In this document: in pieces, positions 42,642 to 55,059 of the stretch
Position numbering within the stretch: the stretch's first letter is position 1
Layout of the letters: each line of letters starts with the position of its first letter
Assembly: GCA_030280995.1 (NCBI GenBank)
Contig: JASXTE010000005.1
Location: 20,416,501-20,480,500, forward strand
Reading direction: 5' to 3'
DNA length: 64,000 nt
Source: Hemileia vastatrix
Lineage: Eukaryota; Basidiomycota; Pucciniomycetes; Pucciniales; Zaghouaniaceae
Notes under the pieces: generated by a model
What the model was told of the DNA's origin: nothing
What the model saw: the letters and a program-made list of their open reading frames with translations, nothing else
Databases searched by the model: none
Translations under genes and position numbers: made by a program

Positions 42642-45600
42642 ATAACTTTAAAATGACACCTATCACGGTTCCAGATATCATTTCTGGTGAAAATGTTAAT
42701 ATAGTATTGGACACAGGAGCTGCTGGTTCTGTTGTTTCTACTAATACATTACAGAAAATTGATAGTGAATATAAGTCTAAGCTTCAAACACTTCAGAGTA
42801 AAAATTGGAGATGTTTTGGATCAGTACTACACCCCATTGGTAGATACAAAGCTTCTGTATTCTTTAAATATCAACATGGTTATGTAAGAGTAACTTGTGA
42901 CTTTGTAGTAATGGACAATACTAACTGTAGTAACTGTTTTATCATTAGAAATGATACTCTGACTAAGTTTGGTGTGAAATTAGACCCTGCTAATAATAAT
43001 TTTACAATTGGAATGAATGGTAAAAGGAAATATAAAATAAATTCTTTTAACACAGTCTTACACATTGAGTCAGTAACAAATTCTCCGTGCAAAGGAAGAG
43101 AATCCAATGAGATGGAACTTCTGGAAACCGAAATTTCTAAAGCATCATTTGGCACTCATATAAGTGAAGCTGAGAAAAATAATATTTTGGAATTAATTAA
43201 AGCATTTCCAATGGCTTTTGCACATGGTAAAAGTGAACTTGGCCTTGTAAAAGATCATGAGATGAAAATCAGTTTAACCTGTGATATGGATAATATTCCT
43301 GCTAGTCTTAAAAAGAAACCATACCCTGCTTCACCAATGAAGAGGAAAGACATAGAGGATAATATTAAAATGTTATTTAAAATGAACATTCTTGAAAAGG
43401 TTGAAACTACACCAAAATATTGTGTAGTATCACCAGTGCTAATTTCTTATGAACAAGATAAAGCAAGACTGTGCGGTTATTATAGAGCATTAAATACATT
43501 TAAAATAGATGATATTTATCCCTTACCAAGGATTGCCTCTATACATGCTACCCTTAAAGGTGCTAAGTATATAAGTTTCCTAGATGGAAATAAAGGGTAC
43601 CATCAAACTCCTGTTGAAAAGAATTCAAAGAACTTTTTGTTGATAACAACACATATGGGAATTTATAAATATGTCAGGATGCCATTTGGACCAAAAAATG
43701 CTCCTTCAGTATTTCAGAAGTTAATGGATATAAAATTCCATGATTAAATGATTGAAGGATGGTTAATGGTATACATTGATGACATCATAGTGTTCTCTAA
43801 AACATATGATGAACACTTAATCCATTTAAAGAAGGTATTTCAGAAAATGGATGAAATAAAAATGACCCTTGCATTGAAAAAATGTAAATTTGGGATTGAA
43901 TCTTTAAAAGTGCTTGGTCATATTGTATCTGGCTTAAAAATATGTGTAGATAAAAATAAGTTGGCTTCAATAAAGAAAATTGACATTCCTCAAAATGTAA
44001 AGGATGTACAATATTTTCTTGGCATGTGTGGTTATTATAGACAATATATAAAAAACTACCAATTAATTGCTGCACCATTGACCACACTGATAAAGAAATC
44101 AGAAGCTTTCATTTGGAATAATGAAAGACAACAGGCTTTTGATAAGGTGAAAGAATATTTTATGACAGCTCCTATCTTGGGATTACCAGATTTCCAATTA
44201 CCTTTTGTATTATATACAGATGCAAGTTTTATTGGTCTGGGTTCTGTTTTGCATCAAAAACAACTTATTAAAGGAAAAATGTCAGAAGTAGTAATCTGCT
44301 ATATTTCAAGTACTCTGAGAAGCAGTGAATTGAAATATGGTGCTACTCAACTTGAATGTTTGGCAGTAGTATAGTCTCTTGAGAAGCTACATTATTACCT
44401 TGAAGACCAAAAATTTGAGTTAATAACTGACTTTAGTGCAGTTAAGTCACTCTTAAACATGAAAACTCCTAATAGACACATGTTTAGATGGCAACTAGCT
44501 GTACAAGAATACAGAGGACGGATGACTATTACACATAGAGCAGGAACCTTGCACTCTAATGTAGATCTGTTATCTAGAGTACCTCTGCCAAATAATGATG
44601 ATAATCCTGCTTATGTTCATGAGTCAGATATTATTAAAATTTATGGCATTTATATTGTAGATCTTGAGGATGAATTTATGCAATCAATTCTTGATAATTA
44701 TGATTCAGATCCTGACTTGAGTAAACTCACTACAATATTAAATGATCCATCTAATGCTTCAATGAATGTTTTAATAAAAACATTACCAAATAAGTATAAA
44801 GAAGCATTAGAAAAAGGAAAATTTTCCCTTGAGGATGGTTTTATATATTACATGAAAAAATTAAGTAATGTAATTGTAATTCCCCCTTCAATGAAGGAGC
44901 TAATGTTAAGTATATGTCATGATGATATATTAGCAGGTCATTTTGACTTCCATAAAACATTAACCAGAGTAAAAAACACAGCTTGGTGGATTAACCTGTC
45001 TGATGATGATCAAAAATATGTTGAGACGTGTTATTCTTGTCAAAAATTTAAAAGATTAACAGGCAAAAGAGCTGGTTTATTACAACAAATTGAGCAACCC
45101 AAAGCTCCATGGGAAATAGTTAACATGGACTTTGTAATAGGTTTGCCAATAGCAGGACATGAGAGTTATAACTCCTGCTGGGTAGTTGTTGATAGATTTA
45201 CAAAAATGTGTAAATTTATTCCTACTCATAAAGAGGTTTCTGCAAAGGACTTAGCTTTTTTATGGTGGACACAATTATTATATATAGCAGGCTTCCCCAA
45301 AGCAATAGTTTCTGGCAGAGATCCTAAATTTACTTCTGAGTTCTGGACATCACTTATAGATTTTTCAGGGTGTCAATTAAAACTTTCTACAGCACACCAT
45401 CCACAAACTGATGGGCTAGCAGAAAGAATGATACAAACTTTAGAAGATATGATAAGAAGATATTGTGCTTTTGGTCTTAACTTTAAAGACAATGAAAAAT
45501 TCACACATAATTGGGTAAGCCTTATCCCAGGTTTAGAATTTTCATACAATAGTACAATACATTCTGTCACTGGCAAAAAGCCATTTGAAATATGGTTGGG

Positions 45601-46207
45601 TTATGTACCTAATACCCCTGCTGAAACTCTTAATAAATTACCTAGATTGGATATCCATCCAGGTACTAAGTCTTTTCTTCAAATGCAAGAATTATGCAGA
45701 AAAAATGCTCAAGAATGTATAAATAAGGCATTTGAGTATGAGAAGAAAAGATGGGATAAAGCCCATAAAGAACAAATTTTCAAAGAGGGTGATGAAGTCC
45801 TTATTTCTACACTACATTTCAATTTGAATGGTAATGTTAAATTAAAAGATCCATTCATTGGACCATTTGTAGTGAAAAAGATGGTTGGTAACAATGCTGT
45901 TTAGGTTATTCTGTATGCACCATATGATAGAAAACATCCAGTATTTCCTATATCTCTTATAAAACCATTCCATTCTAATGATACTGCTCTATTTCCAAGA
46001 AGATCAGGAAGGCATAAACAGCAACCTGAAGAAATAGTTGAAAAAGCAGAAATTGAAAAGATACTTAAAAAGAGACACCTTACAAAAGAAAAGGGAGTAG
46101 AGTATCTATTAAGATTTAAAAATAAGTCAAGTGAATATGACCAGTGGATTTTAGAAAATGAAATCTCTGATCTTAAAAATCTCTTGGAAAAATTTAAATC
46201 AAAATAA
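42642..46207 (+). pseudogene. A2 pol: protease, RT, RNase H, integrase, chromodomain-like tail
   Basis: Continues the A2 gag beyond the C insertion and aligns end to end with residues ~765-1955 of A1. Retained: protease DTGAAGS, RT YIDD, RNase H YTDAS, integrase HX6H..CX2C, and the last catalytic Glu (LAERMIQ). The second integrase Asp motif reads SGRDPKF instead of SDRDPKF, losing the catalytic Asp. Stops: TAA 43745-43747 (GAA in A1), TAG 44372-44374 (TGG), TAG 45902-45904 (GAG). None of these is the CGA-to-TGA type seen in C. Confidence 0.92.
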
Positions 46208-46323
46208 TACTGTTTATTCAGTATATGTATTATAGAAAATTTAAAAATTATTTTTCTATTTCACTCCATACTTTTAATTAAAATATCTTAACATTTTTTT
46301 ATTGTTTTTTTTAGGTGAGGGAG

Positions 46324-47498
46324 TTTCAGCCTAGATATCCCTAGAACTGAGTGTTTCTTATGCTTAAAATAAGATAACCTTAAGTATGTTAAGCCTATAT
46401 CTTAAAATTAAGGTTAAAACAATTATATATATAATTATAATACATATATATATAATTATTACACTATTATATAACTTATAGTAGTTTAAATAGCTTATTC
46501 ATAGCCTAATAATACTTATTGAGGTGTTAATTTAGTCATAATATACTTATCTTAAGTGATATTAAGTAATTATTGACATACATAAGCTTAAATGTATACA
46601 TAAAGCTCATATTCAGGGAAATATGCAGTATATTATGTATATTTAGGACTATAAGTGGGTATTAGCCTCTTAATAGCTTATAACCTTTGTTTTCTGCTTA
46701 TTTAAGGTCATATGGAAAAAATCAGTGGATTCACAATGCCTACAGAAGCATAGACATCTATATCAGGAGCATACACTCAGTTTGGACAACTTAATCTGCT
46801 TCATTAGATGGATATTCACGGATTTATGGGTTGGGAGGTCATTGCTGGATTAATGTGGATGCTTGGGGATGTTATTGGGAGCTTGGACATTTCATTTGTT
46901 TCTTTATATGCTTTGGGTTTCATTAAATCTCTTTGGATTACTTATTTTACCTGTTTCTTTATGGTATCTGCTTTTATCTGAATTTTCTAATTATGTTTTG
47001 GGTCTGTGTTATCATTAATTGTGATGGAGGGTCCTTACTGGAGGTCTGAGTCTTGAATCTTCTTAAAGTAGATGCCATGGGGAGGTGATAGGCCCTCACA
47101 GTGCTCTAATTGCTGGGGATAGCAGTGACATCATCTGGATTGAAGGTCTGTGCACTCCAGGGGATTTGGGTATAAGTAAGGAGGGGTTTTGATGGTTATT
47201 TATCATCAATTAATTACTACAAATCAATAAAACACTTCAATACAATTATTAACATTTAGAAATACATTATAAAGCCTTTTATAAGTTGATATTATCATTA
47301 TATAAGCTATAACTATATTCTATTTAGCTATTTTCCACCACTAAGCATGCATTTAAATCCAAGTATTGTGAGTTTTATTTGAGTATAACTATTTTATTAG
47401 TCTTCCCCTGAGGTTTAATCACTAAATCATTTATCAATAAGTAGTAGGACCATAAATAAACACTATTATATCATACTTATATACTAGACATACTGACA
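46324..47498 (+). repeat. 3' LTR of A2
   Basis: 1175 bp, starts TTTCAGCC (first TGT mutated to TTT), ends ATACTGACA, then GGAAT. A GTGAGGGAG polypurine tract precedes it. 46208-46323 holds only this tract and a T-run. Confidence 0.92.
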
Positions 47499-47503
47499 GG
47501 AAT

Positions 47504-48560
47504 GATCAATAACACAATTAGAACAATATCACCTCCCAAAATCCTGGAGTAATAGGGATAATCCATCAAAATAAAAAAATAAGCAAAATAGAGTGTATAT
47601 GGATGTGATACCTTCAAATAAAAGACTAAAAAAAGAATAAATAACAATAAATATTACAAAATAATAAGGGGGATTAACAGTAGAAATTAAGGGTCTAATT
47701 ATTCCAAAGTACTACATGAAATCAGCATCCAATTATGCCCAATATTGACTGAGAAACCACTGAGAAACCCAAAAAAGGATGTGAGATCTGGGGTAACTGA
47801 GTGCAGTCCTTAGAACGCACTTGCACAGGTACATCTTTGACTAATCTAGGGAAATTTAAGTGTGTTAGTGAATTAAAGGTGCAAATATTGAGGATGTTAA
47901 TGATATTAGTGCATATAATGAGGTCAATGCACTTATAATTAAATTAGGACAGTAAATAAGCACCTATTGCCTATTTTAGCATTTTTCCAAATAGTGGGCA
48001 TGAAATGTGGGGTAATTGTAGTGTGAAAATGCTAAATTTACTAAAAATGAAGATATTAATGTGGGAAAAATTCATGCAGAATGTGGCCATTAGGCAGAAG
48101 CTATTTATGTAGAAAGGTGGGAGAGCTGGATTTGGCTGAGAGAAAGCCAGGGTGGTCAGTGTGTGAGATATTTAAGAAAGTTTAAGGACATTATATTTTA
48201 TCATCAACCATATGGTATACCTGGAATCTCTGTGGTTCACTCTTTTGTGTTTTTGTGGTATATTTTGGTTGGTTTGTGAAAAGTTTAGTTCTTACTTGAC
48301 CTCAACTCTTGTCACTGGTTTTCTCTGGTATAGTATTGCAAGCTATATCAAGTATTATTGATGTCTCTGGTGTGGCTTTGCAAACTTCATCAAGTATCAT
48401 TTCTTTCTTTGGTGTGGAAATTGGTCTATATTTCAGTTCTTTGGTCTGGTAGTCTGTCAGGTGACTACTTTCATGGCTGATTAAGCAGTCAAGTGTTTTG
48501 AAAAGCTGTTTTAGCAAAAAATACTCAACTTACTTTAGAATGTAAATCTCACTTTATTTT
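47504..48560 (+). repeat. Right piece of the family-G LTR
   Basis: Resumes the G sequence cut at 7816: 47504-~48120 aligns with the reverse complement of ~58880-59460 (shared AGTAATAGGGATAATCCATC, and a block around TTGACTAAT..GG.AAATTTAAGTGTG). Beyond ~48120 similarity fades and the true end is uncertain. No gene is supported; small open frames here are not conserved. Confidence 0.65.
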
Positions 48561-49071
48561 TCTAAATGGAAAGGGGATTTTCTGTGTGGTTTTTCTCTAA
48601 CTCCCTTGGTCAAGGCCTATAGTTAGTACCATAGGATTGTCTACAACATTTAATCTTATTTATATGTTGAAAAATAACTTATAATTTCTATATTTTACTC
48701 TGATGTACAGCCATACATAAAATTTCACCTTTAATCTGATCCTCAAATTCATATCATGCTATTGATTTTATCTATTTAACACTGATGTTCTAAGATGCAT
48801 GGCCATAGATACAGGTTCACTATATAAAATTGACAGAGACTCTGTTTAATAGTGTTAAAATTGATACTGAACTCCTTTTTTATGGGTGTACATCAGGGTT
48901 CACTAACACAAATTGACAGATATTCTGTCTAGAAATGTGAAAACTGATAGAAAACTCATTTTTACAGCCATAAATCAGGGTTTACTATATATAAGTTTTG
49001 AGAGTTTTAGTGAGATGTAGTGAAAATGGAAAGTGAAATCTGTTTTACAGCTGAACACTCCACCTAATACA
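48561..49071. other. Unassigned AT-rich stretch
   Basis: Three loosely repeated words (TTGACAGA.ATTCTGT-like, at ~48828, ~48910 and earlier) and TCAGGGTT.ACTA, but no gene, LTR end or domain could be recognised. Confidence 0.4.
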
Positions 49072-49930
49072 AAATTCATAGAATTTTCTTGACCAGCTAC
49101 TACTGGCCTATAACATTGAAAATTATTTTTAACAACCTTGGCCCTGGATACCTCTTTGGGACCCACATTGCCATCTTCATCCCCCATAATAAAATCTTCA
49201 GCTTCAATAAAATTTTCTCCATCTCCTAATTCTTTCACTAATCCAGATCCATCACTTGTCCTCCTTACTCCTTCCATAGGAGTAAGACCACTAAGACTTG
49301 GCCTAGGGAGAGATTCTAAAGTTACATCCTCCTTAGAATCTAATTCATAATCATCAATTATAGGCTCCCTATTAAGATCCAACTTTTTTAAACTGGGAGG
49401 CCCCATATCTGTCATCCCCTTTTGTATCCTATATATTTGTCCTTAGGGAAAGGTATCTTTTCCATATTTTTATTATTTCTGCCTTGTCTGGTTTTGTCCT
49501 TAAGTAGCTTTGAATGCTACATTTTGCCTTAGTGGTAGCTGTCCTTCTAGCAGAATCCATATGATACTCTCCAATAATACAGTTTCCATTCACCATAGAA
49601 ACCATTCCCAGCTTCAATACACCAAAAGAAGTAGTGAAAGTGGCCTAACTGACCTCCTTTTTCTCCTTCATTTCCACTGTTCTTTTTACAACCTTTAACA
49701 TTATGATCTTAATCACCATTAAAATCTTAAAATCTGGCCCTTTTTCAGCCATAATATTCCTTTGAACTAAATCCAAGGGAGCTCACCCATCACTGGGCTG
49801 GATGGAAGATTCATGTGGATATTTATAAACCTTACCATAAAATTTGACTCTACCAGCTTTCAAGTCCTTATCCAAATAAAAAAATCTCCAGCCCTATCCC
49901 CCCTCCTATTAAAATAAAAGCACACTGTAG
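49072..49930 (-). pseudogene. B-like gag fragment
   Basis: Homologous to B gag residues ~331-640. In reading order: a degenerate zinc knuckle (NRRGDRA near 49900), GKVYKYPHESS-like remnants, ARRTATTKAKCSIQSYLR (near 49540), then MGPPSLKKLDLNREP, LESLPRPSLSGLTPMEGVRR and PKEVSRAKVVKN. Several frame breaks. No attached pol is visible; both ends are abrupt. Confidence 0.8.
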
Positions 49931-50640
49931 AAAGAAAAAGTTATATAATACCAAGCTATAGAAACAATCTGAGAGGGGTTGTTTCTACTTTATAAAACTA
50001 ATTTAAAAAAAAGTCCCATCAACTCTAGTTTTAAAGACCGTAAAAGCATGTATTGTAAGTGTGGTTATCTATATTTGTGGAGAAGAAAGTAGAATAACTT
50101 TGTAGAGATTTGAGACAGAGTAATATATTTTAATATAAGTAATAAATCTGTTTGATAAATTTATTCTCAATAAGTGCCAGTATTCTCAGTCACTCCCTCT
50201 TGAAGAACTCTATTCAATACTATCTTTACTGCAGCAATAAATTAACTCTACAGAGCTACTTCTGGTATGCACACCTGTTATGTACAAAAAAATAAAATAT
50301 ATCTATCTCTCTTTTATCTAAATTAAAATATCTAATGCTATTTCTTCACACTCACTTACACACTCTTTTTAAAAGATGAGTTCTGTTTTTATATACCTGC
50401 AGGCTCAGTGCCCTACCCCTGTGCTCTTTTCCTCTACTTGATTTCCTACACAAGTTTTGTGCTAATACAAAATATCAAATGGTAACTAAGTATCTCAATA
50501 AGCTATGTACATTTTTTAGCATAAGTCTTAGCTCTAATAGCCCATGAAACATTTAGACAAGAGAAACTATTAGTGCCTGATGTTCCAATTTCCTGTACAT
50601 GCCCTACTTTTCTTGAATTTAATGACTTAAAAATAGGTCT
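49931..50640 (+). repeat. LTR-like sequence related to the E LTR
   Basis: The right half (50290-50630) aligns with 7040-7391. The left half has no match in the window. It begins near TGTAGAAAG (49927), directly after the gag fragment, consistent with an inserted solo LTR, but neither end is certain. Confidence 0.4.
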
Positions 50641-51204
50641 TGTACAGCTTTAATACCTATTGTATAACTCACACTCACAAAATGAGCCCCTACTAATAGT
50701 GAAATCATCTATGATAAGCAAATGAATTCCCTATTTCAGATCTTATTGGATTATTTACTTCATTGAGCACTACTTGCAACCTGTTTGTCTTCCTAGCACT
50801 ACCTTCTTTCTTTGACATGTTTTTCATTTGATGGGTGGACACATCTTTACCCAAAAGACATCGCCCTTATCTAAGCGTGATTTTTTGTACCATCACTTGT
50901 TGATGCTTCCTAAGTCCATATTATGTGTCTAGAACTTTCCTTGACTCTGCAAGGACATACCATATTTTCTTATCCTATAGACCATTATCTACTTCCACCT
51001 TCTCTCCAATCATTGCTTCTGGTGTATCCATACTGCCCTTAAAAAAGTGTATTCCGGGAGTTTACTTTTTCTGCACTTCTGAAAATATTTTTTTGCGCTT
51101 CCATAACCATTCTAACTGGAAACCCATTTTTTGTGCTTAATGCAAACTGGGACATTTCTGTGTTACTGAAAGATGTGTAGCACAGTCTCCCTCTACTTGT
51201 GACA
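50641..51204. other. Likely part of the element D 3' LTR
   Basis: The right edge (TTGTGACA at 51197-51204) is followed by GTCCCCAGGCACTATAAAAC, closely paralleling the LTR edge and TATA of C and F, so the D 3' LTR probably ends here. A cysteine-rich frame near 51118 (CKLGHFCVTERC) looks like a broken zinc knuckle but is too short to assign. The left boundary is unknown. Confidence 0.35.
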
Positions 51205-51216
51205 GTCCCCAGGCAC

Positions 51217-51223
51217 TATAAAA
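51217..51223 (+). promoter_or_regulatory. TATA box of the D antisense gene
   Basis: TATAAAA 12 nt inside the presumed LTR edge; about 118 nt upstream of the first ATG of D1 (51341). Confidence 0.45.
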
Positions 51224-51340
51224 CTAGGTACATATCTCACACTTAACCTCATTTCTCCTTTTACTCTTCTATCATACTCTAGTTTCTCTTCATATTTCTT
51301 CTACCTTATTCTAGTTTATCTTCATATCTTCATCTTTATT

Positions 51341-51730
51341 ATGAACACTAAAAACAAAATCATCAATACTATCTTCCAATTCATTGACACTCAAAAAAAA
51401 ATTGTTGCTAACACACCTACCATCAAATCAGTCTTGACTGGAGCCAAGTATTGTCAGCACTGTACTGAGAACGGCATTACCCCATTTTGCTTCTCAAAAG
51501 CTAGCCGTTGTAATGGCTTCTTCACTGTAAGATCCTTTTTTCCTTCTCTTTTTTTCTTAAATATCCAGAGCTGATCCCCTTTTCCCTTTTTTGTTAGTCT
51601 TGCAACTTCTGCAAAATTCACAAAAGAAATGCAGTCAAAATGGTTCCACTACCATTATTTCCCCTTCCACTACTACCGCCATTGATCCAAAAACATCAAA
51701 TTAAAATTAATAAGAAAACTGGCCATAAAG
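51341..51730 (+). pseudogene. Element D antisense C6-cluster gene, copy 1 (truncated)
   Basis: ATG 51341. C6-type cluster: YCQHC, an X8 gap, C, then after an intron (GTAAGA..GTTAG, ~51529-51599) SCNFC and, one frame on, a final KC. A one-base frame change near 51630 breaks it, followed by a Ser/Thr/Pro stretch with a TAA. The unit of ~650 bp from 51260 is repeated at 51900, so copy 1 looks like a partial tandem duplicate of copy 2. Confidence 0.55.
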
Positions 51731-51988
51731 CACCCTGCTCCCATTACCCCTACTCCTGCTTCTAAGAGAGATAAACAATCCCTTTTCTCACCAACTTCAA
51801 GCACTGCATCAAACACAACAGTTCATTCACTCTTCTCTGAAGATTCAATTCATACTGTAATTTTATCTTCTCTTTTATTTCTTTTTAAAAACTTTTACAT
51901 ATCTTTCACTTTTCCTGATTCCTCCTTTTTCTCTTCTATCATATTCTACTTTCTCTTCATATTTCTTCTATATTATTCTAGTTTCTAT

Positions 51989-53023
51989 TTGTATCTTCAT
52001 ATTTATTATGGACACCTTAACAAAATCATAAATGCTTTCTGCCAATTTTTCAACCCTCAAAAAACCTTCATTTCTAACACACCTAATTTCAAATCAGTCT
52101 TGACTGGAGCCAAGAATTGTCAGTGCTGTACTGCATATGGCATTACCCCATGTTGCTTCTCAAAATCTTGCCATGGTAATGGCTTCTTCACTTTAAGATC
52201 ATTTTTTCCATCTCTTTTATTCTTAAATATTTGGAGCTGATCCTCTTTCCCCCTTTTTGTTAGTCTTTTGACTTCTGCAAAAGTTTCTAAAAGAAATGCA
52301 GTCTAAATGGTCCCCCTAACATCACTTCCCCTGCCACTACTACTGCTGTTGATCCAAACACATTGACATCAAACTTAATGAGCAAGCTGGAAATCAAGAG
52401 ACCTGCTCCTGTTACCCCTACTCCTTCTCCTAAGAGAGCTAAACAATCCCTTTTATTGCCAACTCCAAGCACTCTTTCAAACACAAGGCTTCATTCACTC
52501 CTCTCTGAAGAGTCAATTCATACCATATGTTTCTCTTCTCTTTTATTTATTTTTATTAAATTTTTATTTTCTTGCTAACAAAATTTTTCTTTCTTCTTTA
52601 TCTACTTAGGACATCCCTAACACTCCCTATGCTGTGATGCCTCCAGCTCCATGTGTCAAAATCATCATCCTGTGACTCAAAGAAGACCCCTTCTGGGCTG
52701 CCACCCCTGGTTCCATCTTTTCACCTTCCATTGAAAATAATATTGCCTGGCCTGGATGAGAGGCCACTCCTCCACCATTTACTCCAGATGACTTGTTTTC
52801 AAAACCTCTTACGTTAGCCTTTAAATTTAAGGAAGAAGCTCCTCACATCCACCTCCCTTGCCCTGAAGACTGGAAAGTCCTCAATCAAATCTTTGCTGCT
52901 TCTTATTACCAGAAAATTGACCAAGACAATACTTTCTTGAATGTGGTATTCACCTATCTTGAAAACACTCCAGCTCTTGAGAAGGAGGATGAAAAAAAAA
53001 GTGGCCCTAGTCAAAAACTTTAA
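51989..53023 (+). pseudogene. Element D antisense C6-cluster gene, copy 2
   Basis: N-terminus parallels copy 1 (SVLTGAKNCQCCTAYGITPC, then CHGNGFFT). The next cluster half is decayed (FDFCK, in-frame TAA). A Ser/Pro/Thr- and Lys-rich middle (KLEIKRPAPVTPTPSPKRAK) resembles B gene 2, and a probable intron ends at CTACTTAG near 52609. The C-terminal part is helical (PEDWKVLNQIFAASYYQKID; VVFTYLENTP). Broken, but exon plan and domain order match the B genes. Confidence 0.55.
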
Positions 53024-53677
53024 TTCAACTTATGAAAATATCTATAAAAAATGGGAGTACACTTTTATTGATAGGCAACAAATTAAGTCCCATCCTTCCC
53101 TTTATCCTTTCCCATAATACTAACTTCTTTTCCATTTCTTCAATCCCTTCAGAATTTCTTTTTCTGCTTTCATGAATCTCTAATTTGTACTGCTCTGTGA
53201 AAAATTTTATTTAGTAATTATTATTTCTCTTGTAATAATAAAAAATTATTTTCCTTCAAAAAAAAATTCTATTGCCTAATATTGTCCATTACTTTCCTTT
53301 GAGAGTGAGATAATCCTATTAATTCTTAAGGAAAAAAAATTTTCTCCTTCAGACTCCTCATTGACTCCTTCTGGAATAATCCTGAGATAATAAAATATTT
53401 TCCCTTCCTAACATAACTTTTTAGTGCCTCATCTGCCTTATCCTCATATTCTTGAAATAAGTTCATATCTTTCCAAGATCTTTCATTCCTTAGCACCAGC
53501 CTTTTTTTCCCATAAACCTTGTTACACTATATTCTTCTGATGATTAGTGTCCCCACCTGGATACTATTCAGTGCTTCCTTTTTTTTTATCCTCACAGTGC
53601 CTGAATATCATAAATAGGCCTGTAATCCACTCTTCAACCTTATACAGTCTGTTATACTTCACAAGCTCTAATTAGCC

Positions 53678-54476
53678 ATGACCATATAACATATTTTACC
53701 TAGATATCAGGCTTGTGCTTTTTGCTGTTGATGCAAATTTGACTGTACTTTCCCCAAGTCTGGTGGTTTTTCTGCTTTTAGAAATGCTTGAAATAAATTC
53801 TTCAAACTTCATAAGACTTGCACCTTTTCTTATGAATGTCATAATTTTCCTAATGGATATATCCAGTTCTATTCTGGAGATACTTCTAGCAATCCTACTA
53901 TAATAGCTAGTCCCAGTAAAGCTACTCATCCTTCCTCTGAAACCTTTCCTGCTGAAAGCCCATCTCTCCCTACATACTGCTGGCAAGAAATCTCCATCCA
54001 GCCCATTTCGGAATCTTCTTCATCTTACAAATAAAATGTGGCCTTACAACCATCCTCTTCACAGGCTCCCAAATCTTTTAGAGTGCTATTCTTGTCTGCA
54101 TTTCCTACAAATCTGTTAGCTAGTGATTCCATCTACCTTACTTTTACACAATCTTTTCTAATTTTAATTTCTTTGAAGGTTTTAACATATCTATTTTCTT
54201 AGGATGGGTTCCCCAATCTCTTCCATTTGTACATTCAATGCAAATATTCTTGCGCCTTCAACTCATTTATGACTCCATGTCATCTTCATACAACTATGTC
54301 CCACATTTTCTGAAAATGAACCTAATGCCCACTACTATCACATTGGAATGATTGGTCAGTTGATGAATAAAATCAGTTCTACCTCTATCCCTGGCTTTCC
54401 TGACAATCCCAAAAACTTCATCATTCCTGTAGAATGGAAAGGTCTCCCCGCCAGTTTCACAGAAGACTCTGATTAA
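53678..54476 (+). pseudogene. Element D antisense C6-cluster gene, copy 3
   Basis: One frame from ATG 53678 has Cys at 53714, 53723 and 53744, TGA at 53789 and Phe (TTC) at 53798 where Cys is expected, and Cys at 53819. This is CX2CX6CX14[stop]X2[F]X6C, exactly the spacing of B gene 2. A Ser/Pro-rich middle follows (HPSSETFPAESPSLP), then a probable intron ending TTTTCTTAG near 54202 and a C-terminal part (YYHIGMIGQLMNKI, NFIIPVEWKGLP) ending at TAA 54474-54476. An in-frame TAA follows shortly after the ATG. Clearly a dead homologue of B gene 2. Confidence 0.55.
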
Positions 54477-55059
54477 TCATAAATTTTCTTTTACCTCAAT
54501 TTTATTAGAGCTCTTCTTCTTAACACCTGTACATAGATCCCTTTAAACTGTGCTAGCCCTTCTCAATTATCATACATCACAACTTTATAAAAAAATCATA
54601 AACAAAGCATGTAGCGCTTTGCATCACACTTGACTTCCCTAAAAAATAAGGCCAGAGAGCGCTGCCTGTGCTCCCACTAATATCTTTAAATAATTCTTGC
54701 CCATCATAATAATTCCTAAATACTGAGATTTGCAAATCCAGGTCCCTAAATTGGGTGCTCCATCTTCCAATCTTCTTCAACTAAGTTGCCTGCCTTCTTC
54801 TAAGCATACACTAGCTTTCTGATTTGCCCAGACAGCTGCTCCTCTATCCAGTCTACCCACTTCTTCATATCTCCTTGAACAAAGTTAATTTCACACAATT
54901 AAACTCAAGCGCTAATTCCAAAATCTTTTTTAGCCATTTTCTCTTAACCATTGCTAGTGCCCTATCCATCACAGTTGTGCCATATCCTCCTTATAATCTT
55001 AACAAACATATTGATGATAGTTTATACTAGTGCCAGATTTTAAAAAGTAAAAAAAAAAT
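54477..55059. other. Non-coding stretch of element D
   Basis: Between antisense copy 3 and the pol end. No gene or repeat recognised apart from a partial hairpin-like word (AGTTTATACTAG) near 55018. Confidence 0.4.

Larger units (their letters stand above)
7817..47498 (+). mobile_element. Element A2: Gypsy retrotransposon (A family), inserted in the G LTR and itself carrying C, A1 and B
   Basis: LTRs at 7817-8992 and 46324-47498 flank gag (9501-11798) and pol (42642-46207) pieces that rejoin once the C insertion is removed. A perfect 5-bp TSD, GGAAT, lies at 7812-7816 and 47499-47503. Both halves align closely with the intact copy A1 but carry nonsense and frame changes, so A2 is inactive. 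Its own length without nested DNA is about 8.8 kb. Confidence 0.92.

Noticed and set aside
50925..51180. Zinc-knuckle-like frame (NWKPIFCA, stop, CKLGHFCVTERC) as a LINE or gag ORF
   Set aside because: Spacing is off by one, a stop splits it, and nothing else of such an element is nearby; it lies in presumed LTR sequence.
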